From Gemmatimonas sp. (GTDB lineage Bacteria; Gemmatimonadota; Gemmatimonadetes; Gemmatimonadales; Gemmatimonadaceae): a DNA stretch of 34,241 nt. The stretch is taken from the NCBI GenBank assembly GCA_011390885.1, contig JAABRO010000029.1:1-34241 (forward strand). Direction: 5' to 3'. The notes under the pieces are model-generated. The model was not told the DNA's origin. It made no database searches and was given only the letters and a program-made list of their open reading frames with translations. Shown here piece after piece: positions 15,008-23,391 of this stretch (position 1 is its first letter; every line of letters starts with the position of its first letter). Position numbers and translations under genes: made by a program.

Positions 15008-17332
15008 ATGTCCCCACGTCATCTTCGCCCGTCCGCGCCTCCCCGTCGTCCGGTGGCGCCGCTGCATCGCGGCCCGCAGGCCACGCCCCTGCCGTCGTCC
15101 ACCGCCGTCGTCGGCGGCACCCCGCCGGCCCACGCGCCGAACGCGGCCATGCTCATCGACTTCGACAACGTCACGATGGGCATCCGCTCCGACCTGCAGG
15201 AGGAGCTGAAGAACCTCCTCTCGTCGGACATCATCAAGGGCAAGGTCGCGGTGCGCCGCGCCTACGCCGACTGGCGCCGCTATCCGCAGTACATCGTGCC
15301 GCTCACCGAGGCCTCGATCGACCTCATCTTCGCGCCGGCCTACGGCTCCGCGAAGAAGAACGCGACCGACATCCGCCTGGCGATCGACGCGCTCGAACTC
15401 GTGTTCACGCGCCCCGAGATCGGCACCTTCGTGCTGCTCTCCGGCGACTCCGACTTCTCGAGCATGGTCATCAAGCTCAAGGAGTACGGCAAGTACGTCA
15501 TCGGCGTGGGCATCCGCGAGTCGTCGAGCGACCTGCTGGTCATGAACTGCGACGAGTACTACTCGTACAACGCGCTCGCCGGCCTGGTGCGCACGAGTGA
15601 CGAGGAAGTCACCCGCTGGGATCCGTGGGAGCTGGTGACCGAAGCGCTGCAGCGCATGAAGCGCAACGGCGACGTCATGCGCTCCGATCGCCTCAAGCAG
15701 GTCATGCAGGAGATCGACGCGCAGTTCGACGAGAAGAACCTCGGCATGTCGAAGTTCTCGCGCTTCGTGCAGGAAGCGCAGACGCGCGGCCTGATCGCCG
15801 TCACCAAGCTCGACAACGGTCAGCTCGAGATCGGCGTGCCCACGGGCGTGGCCACCACCATCGACGTGTCGAGCGATGCGGCCGAGGGTGAGGCCGCGGC
15901 GGCGTCGGGCGAGGAGGGCGAGCGTCGGGAGTCGCGTGAGGATCGCGAGGAGCGTCGCGGCCGTCGCGGCCGTCGCGGCCGCGGTCGTGATCGCGAGCGT
16001 GACGATCGGCCGCGGGCGGCCAGTGACGAGGCGCCCGTCGGTGCCGTGGCACCGGTGGGTGCGGTCGCTCCCGTTGCTGCCGCCGCGCCAGTGGGTGCAG
16101 TGGCTCCCGTTGGTGCCGTGGCGCCGGTGGGTGCGGTTGCTCCCGTTGGCGCCGTCGCGCCGGTTGGGGCGGTCGCTCCCGTTGGTGCGGTGGCGCCGGT
16201 GCGGGCCGCCGCGCCCGTCGGTGCCGTTGCGCCGGTCGGTGCGGTGGCGCCCGTCGGTGCCGTCGCCCCGGTCGGTGCGGTGGCGCCCGTCGGTGGTCGT
16301 GATCGCGATCGGGACCGCGATCGCGGCCGGGATCGGGATCGTGGGCGTGGTGCGGAGCGGGCGCCCGTGGCGGCGCCGGTGGCCGAAGCGACCAACGAGG
16401 AGATCGGGCAGAGCGGCGAGAAGCTCACGCGCGCCGAGGCGTTCGACCTCGTGCAGCGCGCCGTGACGTCGCTCGTGACCGGCGAGGCCGCGACGTCGGC
16501 CGAAGCGGTTCGGGTGAAGGCGTTCGAGCTCCTCGGCCGCGACTCCGAGACGCTGGCCGCGCGCATGTTCGAGCGCATCCTGCGCGACGCGCATGACGCG
16601 GACGTGATCGACCTGCGTCGTCGCGGTGACGGCTACGAGGTGGGCCGCGTGGCCGAGGCGGCCACGATCGCCGAGCAGCTCGCCAAGAAGGAAGAGCAGC
16701 TCGTGAAGGAGCAGAAGGCTGCCGCGATCGCGTCGGGGCAGGTCGCGCCGCGCGGACTCGGCATGCGTGGCCGCGCGCCGGCGCGCGGCGGAGCGCGCGG
16801 TGGCGCCACGCCGCCGCCCGAGCTGCTCATGGTCGGTGTGGTGAGCGCCAGCTCGAGCAAGCCGGCGGCCACGCCGGTCGCCGCGCCGGTGTCTGCGCCG
16901 GCCGCTGCAAGCACGCCTGCTGCGAGCACGCCCGCTGCGGCACCGGCGGCTGCGCCGGCACCGGCCGCGTCCGGCGCCGCGAAGGTGGAGACGGCGCCCA
17001 AGGGACGCAGCCGCGGCCGTGGTGGCCGTGGTGGTGCCGCGAAGGCGGCGGCTCCCAAGGCCGAACCCGTGAAGGCCGACGCGCCGAAGGCGGCGGCCCC
17101 CAAGGCCGCGCCCGCCAAGACCGACTCGGCCAAGGCCGACACGGGCAAGGCGCCCGCGAAGACCACGGCCAAGGCGCCGGCCAAGAAGGCGGCTGCGTCG
17201 GGCCGGAAGCCGGCGGCGAAGGCGGAGCCCGCTCCGGCCAAGGCCGCCGCGCCCGCGGCCGCGAAGCCGGCGAAGAAGTCGGCCAAGAAGGCGCCGGCGA
17301 AGAAGGCCCCCGCGAAGTCGGCCAAGAAGTAA
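15008..17332 (+). CDS. NYN-domain ribonuclease-like protein with LOTUS/OST-HTH domains and low-complexity tails
   Basis: This 774-aa modular protein starts at ATG 15008. Residues about 47-190 form a NYN (LabA/DUF88, PIN-like) domain with acidic positions D51 and D53 (MLIDFDN), D121 ([13 protein letters not shown]) and D147/D149 ([12 protein letters not shown]), enough for a metal-dependent RNA nuclease site. Residues about 205-280 ([13 protein letters not shown] through QLEIGVPTG) match an OST-HTH/LOTUS RNA-binding domain. A second, more divergent one lies at about 470-550. Between them are an Arg/Glu-rich run, 14 APVGAV hexapeptides (342-430) and an Arg-Asp-Arg-Gly stretch. The last about 95 residues are a Lys-Ala-Pro tail like histone H1 ending [10 protein letters not shown]. 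Likely roles are RNA binding, turnover or granule-type assembly; these are inferred from domains. Co-transcribed with the ligase upstream. Confidence 0.85.
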   Translation: MSPRHLRPSAPPRRPVAPLHRGPQATPLPSSTAVVGGTPPAHAPNAAMLIDFDNVTMGIRSDLQEELKNLLSSDIIKGKVAVRRAYADWRRYPQYIVPLTEASIDLIFAPAYGSAKKNATDIRLAIDALELVFTRPEIGTFVLLSGDSDFSSMVIKLKEYGKYVIGVGIRESSSDLLVMNCDEYYSYNALAGLVRTSDEEVTRWDPWELVTEALQRMKRNGDVMRSDRLKQVMQEIDAQFDEKNLGMSKFSRFVQEAQTRGLIAVTKLDNGQLEIGVPTGVATTIDVSSDAAEGEAAAASGEEGERRESREDREERRGRRGRRGRGRDRERDDRPRAASDEAPVGAVAPVGAVAPVAAAAPVGAVAPVGAVAPVGAVAPVGAVAPVGAVAPVGAVAPVRAAAPVGAVAPVGAVAPVGAVAPVGAVAPVGGRDRDRDRDRGRDRDRGRGAERAPVAAPVAEATNEEIGQSGEKLTRAEAFDLVQRAVTSLVTGEAATSAEAVRVKAFELLGRDSETLAARMFERILRDAHDADVIDLRRRGDGYEVGRVAEAATIAEQLAKKEEQLVKEQKAAAIASGQVAPRGLGMRGRAPARGGARGGATPPPELLMVGVVSASSSKPAATPVAAPVSAPAAASTPAASTPAAAPAAAPAPAASGAAKVETAPKGRSRGRGGRGGAAKAAAPKAEPVKADAPKAAAPKAAPAKTDSAKADTGKAPAKTTAKAPAKKAAASGRKPAAKAEPAPAKAAAPAAAKPAKKSAKKAPAKKAPAKSAKK
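16031..16297 (+). repeat. In-frame 18-bp repeats encoding 14 APVGAV hexapeptides
   Basis: Within the NYN gene the protein sequence is 14 successive hexapeptides APVGAV. Only two are degenerate (APVAAA as the third and APVRAA as the tenth), followed by a partial APVGG. Synonymous codons vary between units (GTC/GTT/GTG, GCG/GCC), so the array is not a fresh DNA duplication throughout. Val-Pro-Gly-Ala composition is elastin-like and predicts disorder. Flanking segments are Arg/Asp-rich. Confidence 0.9.
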
Positions 17333-17340
17333 GGACAGCC

Positions 17341-17372
17341 TCCCGCACCGCGCCCTGGCGCGCGGTGCGGGA
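17341..17372 (+). terminator. Strong GC hairpin after the NYN gene
   Basis: TCCCGCACCGCGC (17341-17353), loop CCTGGC, GCGCGGTGCGGGA (17360-17372) is a perfect 13-bp stem 8 nt after the NYN stop. No T-run follows, so termination may depend on Rho or on the hairpin alone. It also separates the NYN gene from the glycosylase start at 17397. Confidence 0.6.
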
Positions 17373-17396
17373 CGTGGTCCGGCTCCGCGCTCCATC

Positions 17397-17969
17397 GTGT
17401 CGTACGGCACCCCGCTCGAGTCCGCGTTCTACGATCGTGATCCTGCGATCGTGGCGCGCGCCCTGCTGGGTGCCGTGCTGCGTTCGGAGGTGGACGGCGT
17501 CGTGACCAGTGGCGTGATCATCGAGACCGAGGCGTACCTGGGGCCGCACGATCCGGCCTGTCACGCCGTTGCGGGTCGCACCGCACGCACCTGGCATCTC
17601 TTCGGGCCGCCGGGCACGGCCTATGTGTACTTCATCTACGGCATGCACTGGTGCGTGAATGCCGTCACGCGCGAGGACGGCTACGGCAGCGCCGTGCTGA
17701 TCCGCGCCCTCGAGCCGCTCGAAGGGGTGGAGGTCATGCGTATGCGTCGACCAAAGGCGCGCCGCGACCGGGAGCTGTGCAACGGCCCCGGCAAGCTGTG
17801 CGCCGCACTCGGGATCACGCGCGCGCAGGACGGCGCGAGGCTGCAGCAGGGCGTGCTTACCATCCACGCCGGCGCCGAGGTGCCCGATGCCGAGGTGGAG
17901 GTGACGCCGCGCATCGGGATCAGCAAGGCCGCTGATTGGCCGCTGCGCTGGGTGCGTGTGCGGCGGTAG
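17397..17969 (+). CDS. mpg: DNA-3-methyladenine glycosylase (AAG/MPG family)
   Basis: This 190-aa base-excision-repair enzyme releases alkylated and deaminated purines from DNA. The GTG start at 17397 is the only reasonable one after the upstream hairpin. Family motifs are clear: GVIIETEAYLGPHDPACHA carries the catalytic Glu that activates water, RTWHLFGPPGTAYVYFIYGMHWCVN contains the DNA-intercalating Tyr region, and LCNGPGKLCAALGI is the C-terminal signature. The length fits bacterial members. No operon partner follows; it is convergent with the M14 peptidase gene across a palindromic gap. Confidence 0.95.
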   Translation: MSYGTPLESAFYDRDPAIVARALLGAVLRSEVDGVVTSGVIIETEAYLGPHDPACHAVAGRTARTWHLFGPPGTAYVYFIYGMHWCVNAVTREDGYGSAVLIRALEPLEGVEVMRMRRPKARRDRELCNGPGKLCAALGITRAQDGARLQQGVLTIHAGAEVPDAEVEVTPRIGISKAADWPLRWVRVRR

Positions 17970-18008
17970 CGATCCGCTCTTTGCTGTACCAGCCGCAGTT
18001 CTGCACGG

Positions 18009-18202
18009 CTCGTCCCTCGCGCCTCGCCGCTTCCCGCTTGCCGCCGTTCCGCGCGATGGGGGCACGAGGTCGCGATGGCAGCCCAACAGTGCCGCGAGAA
18101 ACTGCCCAACATCTCACTCTCGTGCGCCCGTCGCCCTGAACGGCGGCAAGCGGGAAGCGGCGAGCCACGAGGCGCGAGCATCCAAGGACTGCGCGCCTCG
18201 TG
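18009..18202. repeat. Long imperfect palindromic element in a convergent intergenic gap
   Basis: Arms at 18023-18049 and 18138-18164 are perfect 27-bp inverted repeats (CTCGCCGCTTCCCGCTTGCC... against its complement). Pairing continues inward for about 19 bp with four mismatches (CGATGGGGGCACGAG against CTCGTGCGCCCGTCG). Outward, the right arm has an extra CCACGAG before GCGCGAG pairs again. A second hairpin, CACGAGGCGCG (18166-18176) with CGCGCCTCGTG (18192-18202), sits at the right end. The element fills nearly the whole 17970-18216 gap and contains no plausible gene. It may be a bidirectional terminator or a REP/MITE-like mobile repeat. Symmetry is seen; mobility is inference. Confidence 0.7.
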
Positions 18203-18216
18203 CTCGTTACCGTGCC

Positions 18217-20847
18217 TTACTGCACTCCACCAAAGTACAGCGCATTGAACAGCAGCCGGAACGTCCCGTACGCCTGCGCGCGATGCTGCGGCCGGAAGCC
18301 GAACAGCACGGCGTGTCCGTCGCCCGCCGACACCCGGACCATCGCAGCGCGCCGCGCGATGGTCTCGGCGCCGTCGAGATAGCCGCTCATCAGGATGTCA
18401 TCGGCCTGCTCGGGGTAGCGCGCCACCACTTCGACCGGCGCGTCCTGCGGCACCTCGAAGGTGAGGCTGTTCGTGAAGTACACCGCGGTTGTGTCGCTCG
18501 CGCTCGTGCCGAGCACATGGCGCGTGTTCACGAGCGTGCGCAGGATCGAGCCGGGCGCGTACGGTGTGGTGCGCGCGCGCGCGACGGCGGGCTGATCGCC
18601 GCCGGGATTGGCCTCTCCGGTGCGATTGCCGCCGGCGATCAGGCGCACCGGCGCACCGAGCCGCTCCACCGCGAACTCGCTCGCGTGGTCGAGCAGCACG
18701 AGCGTGCCACCGGCGCGCGTGAAGTCGGCGAGCGCCGCGAGTCCCTGCTCCCCGAGCCCGCCCGCATACGGGGCCGGCGCCTCGCGCGATGAGAGGCCGT
18801 TCTGCATCTGCACGAGCGGCATGTCGGGCACCACGATCACGTCGAAGCGACGCGCGAGGTTGCCGGCGCGGGCCATGGAATCGGTGAGCGTGGTGAAGGG
18901 CACGCCGTGCTGCTCGAACACCCACCGCGTCCACCCTTCATCCATGTTCGCGGTCCACGGCTTGTAGAGCGCGATGCGCGGCGCGCGCACCGTCTCGCCG
19001 GCGGGCATGCGCGAGACGGCGTGCACCTGGTGCGCGCACAGCGGTTCGTCGCCGAGCGCGCGCGCCGAGGGAAGCCGGTCGAGCACCACGGTGCCGGCGG
19101 GCAGTGTCTGCCCCTCGCGCGTGGTGACCGGGGCGCTCGCGCGACGGGCGCGCCCGCCCGCGCCGAGCGCGCGCGCGAGCACCGCGTAGGCGCGCGTGTC
19201 CCGCAGGTCGAGCGCGACCGGACCTCGCACCGTGCTCGCGGGGCAGCTGGCGGCGCGATCGTGCAGCGCCGCGATGGGTGCGGCCGAAACCGCGCGCAGC
19301 GGCGCATCGGTGACCGGTTCCGCGATCACGCCGAGCTGCATGGGAAGCGTCCACCCTGCCACGTCGTACGGCGGCTCGACCGGCCCGCCGGCGTAGGCCC
19401 GGATGCTCGGGAAGCGCTGCACCTCGAGCAGGTCCTTGGCGTGCGCGCGGAACGGCTGCGCGAGGTCCACCACGTACGCACCGGCGGCGTACTCACGACC
19501 GTTCGCGCGGAACGGCGCCGTCGCGCGGCTCACTTCCACGCCGCCGAGCCGCAGCACCTCGACCAGCCGCTGCACGGCGCTCGGGTCGCGCTGGCCGGCG
19601 GGAATCACGTACGCGTACGGTGCCTCGGAGGCGCCGAGCGCGAGCTGCTTGCGGCCGACCTGCACATGATTGCGCACGAACGACTCGCGCTGCGTGGACG
19701 CCAGCTCGAGCAGCGCCTCGGCGGCGATGCGCTCGTAGTCCATGATGTCCCGAAGGCGCCACGTGCCGCCCTGCCACGGATTCGGGAAGTTCACCTTGCG
19801 CTCGTACGTGGGGAGGCCGCGCGGGTGCCCGGTGAGCTCCTCCACGCGCTGCGTGACCGGGGTGGCAATGTTCGCGCTCGCCGCCTCGGTGAGCAGCCCC
19901 ACCATGTTGTGGCGCGTGGGGGTGGAGCGCGCGCCGCCGTGCCACCACAGGTCGTACGTGACGCCGTCGCCCACGCCGGTCTTCCCCTCGGCTTCGAGCG
20001 CGTACTGCATCTGCATGCCGATCAGGTTGATGCCGCGCACGAGCAGCGGATCGACGTTCGGATTGATCGGGTCCACGTGCGGCGGCACCGTCATGCGCAT
20101 GCCGCGATTGCCCTGCTGGTGCACATCATAGAACACCTGCGGGAACCAGCGCCGGTACAGCACGTCGGTCACCAGCTTCGTTTCCTGCTGCGTGACCATG
20201 AACCAGTCGCGATTGTTGTCGTGCCCGGTGTACACGTGGTACAGCCAGGGCAGGGTGCCCCCCTCGAACGGGGTGCCCACGTTCCGCCGGTACCAGTCGG
20301 TGATCATCTGCTGGCCGTCCGGATTCATGGACGGCACGAGCATGATCACCACGTTCTCGAGGCGCTGCTGCAGCGTGTCCACCGTGGTGAGGCGGTACGC
20401 CAGCTCCATCGCCATCTGCGAGGCGCCGATCTCGTTCGAGTGCAGGTTGCACGAGACGAACACGACGACCGGCTGCTCGGCCACCAGTCGCGCCTCGTCG
20501 GCGGCGCTCAGCCCGCGCGGATCGGCGAGCCGCGCCTGCGCGGCGCGAATCGATTCGAGGCGCGCGATGTTGCGGGGCGACGAGATGGCCGCGACCACGA
20601 ACGGCTTGCCCTGCGTGGACAGCCCCAGCGTGTCGAGCTTCATCTGCTGTGGCCGCGCCTTGGCGAGCGCGTCGAAGTAGGCCGTGATCTGCGGCCAGTC
20701 GGCGAGCACGCGGTCGGCGCCGATGTCGAGCCCGGTGTGCGCGGCCGGCGTGGGCACGCCGGCCACGGGGCGGATCGGCTGTGCCTCGACCGTCACGGCC
20801 GTGGTGAGCGCGAAGCCCGCCGCGAACGCGCGTGCGGCGCGGCTCAT
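18217..20847 (-). CDS. Secreted M14-family zinc carboxypeptidase-like protein
   Basis: ATG 20847 overlaps the kbl stop as ATGA and gives 876 aa. Residues 1-22 are a signal peptide (RAFAAGFALTTAVTVEA), so it is exported. The peptidase domain occupies about residues 50-400. Zinc ligands are H136 and E139 in NLHSNEIG and H243 in YDVHQQGNRG. The substrate-binding stretch SMNPDGQQMITDWYRRN and GHDNNRDW are typical of M14 enzymes, and MVGLLTEAAS is a plausible position for the general-base Glu. The C-terminal half (about 450-876) is a beta-rich and GATase1-like accessory region (IALYKPWTANMDEGWTRWVF, then GGTLVLLDHASEF). Large M14 proteins of this layout are common in Gemmatimonadota and Bacteroidota. 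The operon with tdh-kbl suggests peptide and threonine scavenging. Confidence 0.88.
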   Translation of the reverse strand: MSRAARAFAAGFALTTAVTVEAQPIRPVAGVPTPAAHTGLDIGADRVLADWPQITAYFDALAKARPQQMKLDTLGLSTQGKPFVVAAISSPRNIARLESIRAAQARLADPRGLSAADEARLVAEQPVVVFVSCNLHSNEIGASQMAMELAYRLTTVDTLQQRLENVVIMLVPSMNPDGQQMITDWYRRNVGTPFEGGTLPWLYHVYTGHDNNRDWFMVTQQETKLVTDVLYRRWFPQVFYDVHQQGNRGMRMTVPPHVDPINPNVDPLLVRGINLIGMQMQYALEAEGKTGVGDGVTYDLWWHGGARSTPTRHNMVGLLTEAASANIATPVTQRVEELTGHPRGLPTYERKVNFPNPWQGGTWRLRDIMDYERIAAEALLELASTQRESFVRNHVQVGRKQLALGASEAPYAYVIPAGQRDPSAVQRLVEVLRLGGVEVSRATAPFRANGREYAAGAYVVDLAQPFRAHAKDLLEVQRFPSIRAYAGGPVEPPYDVAGWTLPMQLGVIAEPVTDAPLRAVSAAPIAALHDRAASCPASTVRGPVALDLRDTRAYAVLARALGAGGRARRASAPVTTREGQTLPAGTVVLDRLPSARALGDEPLCAHQVHAVSRMPAGETVRAPRIALYKPWTANMDEGWTRWVFEQHGVPFTTLTDSMARAGNLARRFDVIVVPDMPLVQMQNGLSSREAPAPYAGGLGEQGLAALADFTRAGGTLVLLDHASEFAVERLGAPVRLIAGGNRTGEANPGGDQPAVARARTTPYAPGSILRTLVNTRHVLGTSASDTTAVYFTNSLTFEVPQDAPVEVVARYPEQADDILMSGYLDGAETIARRAAMVRVSAGDGHAVLFGFRPQHRAQAYGTFRLLFNALYFGGVQ

Positions 20848-22049
20848 GTCAGCAGCCCCGCCTTGCGGCCCGCCACCTGGAAGGCACGCACCACCTGCTC
20901 CAGGTCGTCGCGCGTGTGATCCGCGCTCACCTGGCAACGCACGCGCGCCTGTCCCTTCGGCACGACCGGGAAGCCGAAGCCGGTGACGAACACGCCTTCG
21001 TCGAGCAGCAGTTCACTCATGCGGATGGCCAGCGCCGTCTCGCCCACGATGATCGGCACGATGGGCGTGTCGCCGTCGAGCGGCGCGAAGCCGGCTTCAC
21101 GGATGGCCGCGCGAAACCAGGCGGCGTTCTCGCGCAGGCGCGCCACGCGCTCCGGCTCGGCGCGCAGCACGCGCACGGCCGCGAGCGACGAGGCCGCCAC
21201 CGTCGGCGGCAGCGCGTTGGAGAACAGCTGCGGACGCGAACGCTGCGTGAGCAGGTCCACCACCGATTCCTGGCCGGCCACGAACCCGCCGGCCGCGCCG
21301 CCGAGCGCCTTGCCGAGCGTGGACGTGATCACGTCCACCTCGCCCACCACGCCGAAGTGTTCCGCGGTGCCGCGGCCGGTGGCGCCGAGCACGCCGGTGG
21401 CGTGCGAGTCGTCCATGATCACGACGGCGTCGTACTGGCGCGCGAGCTCGAGGATGTCGGGGAGCCTGGCGATGCTCCCTTCCATGGAGAAGACGCCGTC
21501 GGTCCAGATGAAGCGGCGGCGCGCGCCCTTGGCGGTCTCGAGCTTCGCCTTGAGGTCATCCATGTCGCCGTGCTTGTACACGCCGCCCTGGCACTTCGTG
21601 ATCGATTTGGCGAGGCGGATCGAGTCGATGATCGAGGCGTGGTTGAGTTCGTCGGAGATGACGAAGTCGTCGGGGCCGGCGTGCGTGGGGGTGAACGCCT
21701 CGTTCGCGTTCCAGGCGGACACGTACGAGAGCGACGCGGGCGTGCCGACGAGCTCGGCGAGCTCGGTTTCGAGCGTGCGGTGCAGGGCGAAGGTGCCGCA
21801 GATGAAGCGTACGCTGGCCGTGCCGGCGCCGAACTGGTGCAGGGCGTCGATGCCCGCCTCCACCACGGTCGGGTGGTTGGCGAGCCCGAGGTAGTTGTTG
21901 GACGAGAGCACGATGACCTCGCCGCGTCCCTCCATGCGCACGCGCGCGCCCTGCGGTGACTCGAGGTGGTTGAGGCGCTTGTAGACGCGGTCGGCCTTGA
22001 GCTGGGCGATCTCGGCGTCGGCGGCGGCGGTGAAGGCGGCGTTGATCAT
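20844..22049 (-). CDS. kbl: Glycine C-acetyltransferase (2-amino-3-ketobutyrate CoA ligase)
   Basis: This 401-aa PLP enzyme of the alpha-oxoamine synthase family cleaves 2-amino-3-ketobutyrate with CoA to glycine and acetyl-CoA. Recognisable segments are NNYLGLANHPTV near the N-terminus, ISDELNHASIIDSIRL, MDDSHATGVLGATGRG carrying the pyridine-contacting Asp and adjacent His, and STLGKALGGAAGG with Schiff-base K247. RPQLFSNALPP and the C-terminal GFPVVPKGQARVRCQVSA complete the fold. Length matches E. coli Kbl (398 aa). The start at 22049 lies 31 bp after the tdh stop, and the stop overlaps the peptidase start. The gene pair tdh-kbl fixes the function as threonine degradation rather than haem or biotin synthesis. 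Confidence 0.96.
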   Translation of the reverse strand: MINAAFTAAADAEIAQLKADRVYKRLNHLESPQGARVRMEGRGEVIVLSSNNYLGLANHPTVVEAGIDALHQFGAGTASVRFICGTFALHRTLETELAELVGTPASLSYVSAWNANEAFTPTHAGPDDFVISDELNHASIIDSIRLAKSITKCQGGVYKHGDMDDLKAKLETAKGARRRFIWTDGVFSMEGSIARLPDILELARQYDAVVIMDDSHATGVLGATGRGTAEHFGVVGEVDVITSTLGKALGGAAGGFVAGQESVVDLLTQRSRPQLFSNALPPTVAASSLAAVRVLRAEPERVARLRENAAWFRAAIREAGFAPLDGDTPIVPIIVGETALAIRMSELLLDEGVFVTGFGFPVVPKGQARVRCQVSADHTRDDLEQVVRAFQVAGRKAGLLT

Positions 22050-22080
22050 CGGGACACGGGCGGAGGAAAGGGTGAGGCGG

Positions 22081-23106
22081 TCAGGCGATCTCGAAGATCA
22101 CCTTGCCGGCCTCGCCGGACTTGATGAGGTGCATGGCCTCGTCGACGGCCTCGAGGGGAAGGCGGTGCGTGATGACGGGCGTGGGATCGAAGCTGCCGGC
22201 GCGCAGGAAGCGCGTCATCTGGTGCCAGGTGTCGTACATGCGGCGGCCGACGACGCCGTAGATGGTGAGCCCCTTGAAGATGATCTCGCTGGCGAAGTCG
22301 ACGTCGATGGCACGGGTGGGAATGCCGAGCATGTTGACGCGGCCGGCGGGGCGGGCGAGCGCGAAGGCCTGGTGGATCGCGCTGGGGACGCCGGACATCT
22401 CGAGCACGACGTCGGCGCCGTGTCCGTCGGTGGCCGCGTGCACGAGGGCGGCGGCGTCGTCGGGGTGCACTGCGTCGTGCGCGCCCATGGTGCGGGCAAG
22501 CTCGAGGCGTCGCGGGTTCACGTCGGTGGCGATGATGCGGGCGGCGCCGGCGGCGCGGCAGATGCCGACGGCAAAGGCGCCGATCGGGCCGCAGCCGGTG
22601 ACGAGCACGACGGCACCGGGAATCTCGGCGGTCAGGGCGGTGTGGAACGCATTGCCCATCGGGTCGTGGATGCCGCCGATGTCGTAGCTGATCGCGTCAT
22701 CGAGGTGCCAGATGTTGGTGGCCGGCATGGCGATGAACTCGGCGAAGCAGCCGTCGCGGTCCACGCCGATGATGCGGGTGGAGGGGTCGACGTGGGCGTT
22801 GCCGGTGCGCGAGAAGAGCGAGCGCTCGTCGACGATGTGCCCTTCGGCGGTGACGCGGTCGCCGACCTTGACCGACTCGACGAGCTTGCCGACCTCGACG
22901 ACGTCGCCGGCGAACTCGTGGCCGACGACGAAGGGGGCGCGGCAGCGCGACTGCGCCCAGGCGTCCCACTCGTAGATGTGCACGTCGGTGCCGCAGACGC
23001 CGGCGCGCCGGACGCGGATCAGGACTTCGTCATCGCGGATCTGCGGGACGGGAACGTCGGACAGAACGAGACCGGGCGCGGCCGACGGTTTGACGAGCGC
23101 TTTCAC
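22081..23106 (-). CDS. tdh: L-threonine 3-dehydrogenase, lacking the structural zinc cysteines
   Basis: This 341-aa medium-chain alcohol dehydrogenase oxidises threonine to 2-amino-3-ketobutyrate with NAD+. GTG 23106 gives exactly the E. coli Tdh length. Catalytic-zinc residues are in register: C38 in AGVCGTDVHIY, and H63 and E64 in VVGHEFAG. The Rossmann motif is VLVTGCGPIGAFAVG with acceptor D at TDVNPRR. GVVGRRMYDTWHQM and VITHRLPLEAVDEAM are Tdh-like. The structural-zinc lobe, normally Cys at 93, 96, 99 and 107, instead has D93, S96, S99 and D107 (GHIVDERSLFSRTGNAHVD) with no length change, so that metal site is absent. No clear Shine-Dalgarno precedes the GTG. It is the first gene of tdh-kbl-peptidase. 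Confidence 0.93.
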   Translation of the reverse strand: MKALVKPSAAPGLVLSDVPVPQIRDDEVLIRVRRAGVCGTDVHIYEWDAWAQSRCRAPFVVGHEFAGDVVEVGKLVESVKVGDRVTAEGHIVDERSLFSRTGNAHVDPSTRIIGVDRDGCFAEFIAMPATNIWHLDDAISYDIGGIHDPMGNAFHTALTAEIPGAVVLVTGCGPIGAFAVGICRAAGAARIIATDVNPRRLELARTMGAHDAVHPDDAAALVHAATDGHGADVVLEMSGVPSAIHQAFALARPAGRVNMLGIPTRAIDVDFASEIIFKGLTIYGVVGRRMYDTWHQMTRFLRAGSFDPTPVITHRLPLEAVDEAMHLIKSGEAGKVIFEIA

Positions 23107-23391
23107 GGGAGAGTGCGAGGGAGTCGGGAGTGCGCGATCGGCGGAAGCGCGGCGATCACGTGGCGCGCACCAAGGCGCTGCACCGGTCAAAGCTCGCATG
23201 GCGTCCGGACAGGTGGAAGGGCGCGAATCGTCGCGCACATCGATGCGCGCGCGGCGCGACCGTTATTTCGCGCGCGTACCTTATACGCACTATTGCGCGC
23301 ATGAAATGTCCACACGTATATTCGCGGCAATAGCAACGACTTGCGCGCGCTGTCCACATCGGCGGCCGCGCTCACTGAACCCGGGAACTGC
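23107..23391. promoter_or_regulatory. Divergent tdh/tldD promoter region
   Basis: This 285-bp gap has no convincing gene. For tldD, TTGCGC (23293-23298), an 18-bp spacer and TATATT (23317-23322, five of six to consensus) predict a start near 23329 and a leader of about 60 nt. On the minus strand GCGTATAAGG (complement near 23280-23290) offers a possible -10 (TATAAG) for tdh, but no well-placed -35 is visible. The two candidates lie within 40 bp, so the promoters probably overlap back to back. The rest is GC-rich without a clear operator. Confidence 0.45.

Noticed and set aside
16031-16297. CRISPR-like array
   Set aside because: The 18-bp period is contiguous with no spacers, in frame, and encodes a hexapeptide repeat.
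14852-17410. 852-codon minus-strand frame over the NYN gene
   Set aside because: Its Arg/Gly/Leu runs mirror the repeats of the real gene; no independent features.
18907-20919. 670-codon plus-strand frame over the M14 peptidase gene
   Set aside because: Antisense shadow; the minus strand has the zinc ligands and signal peptide.
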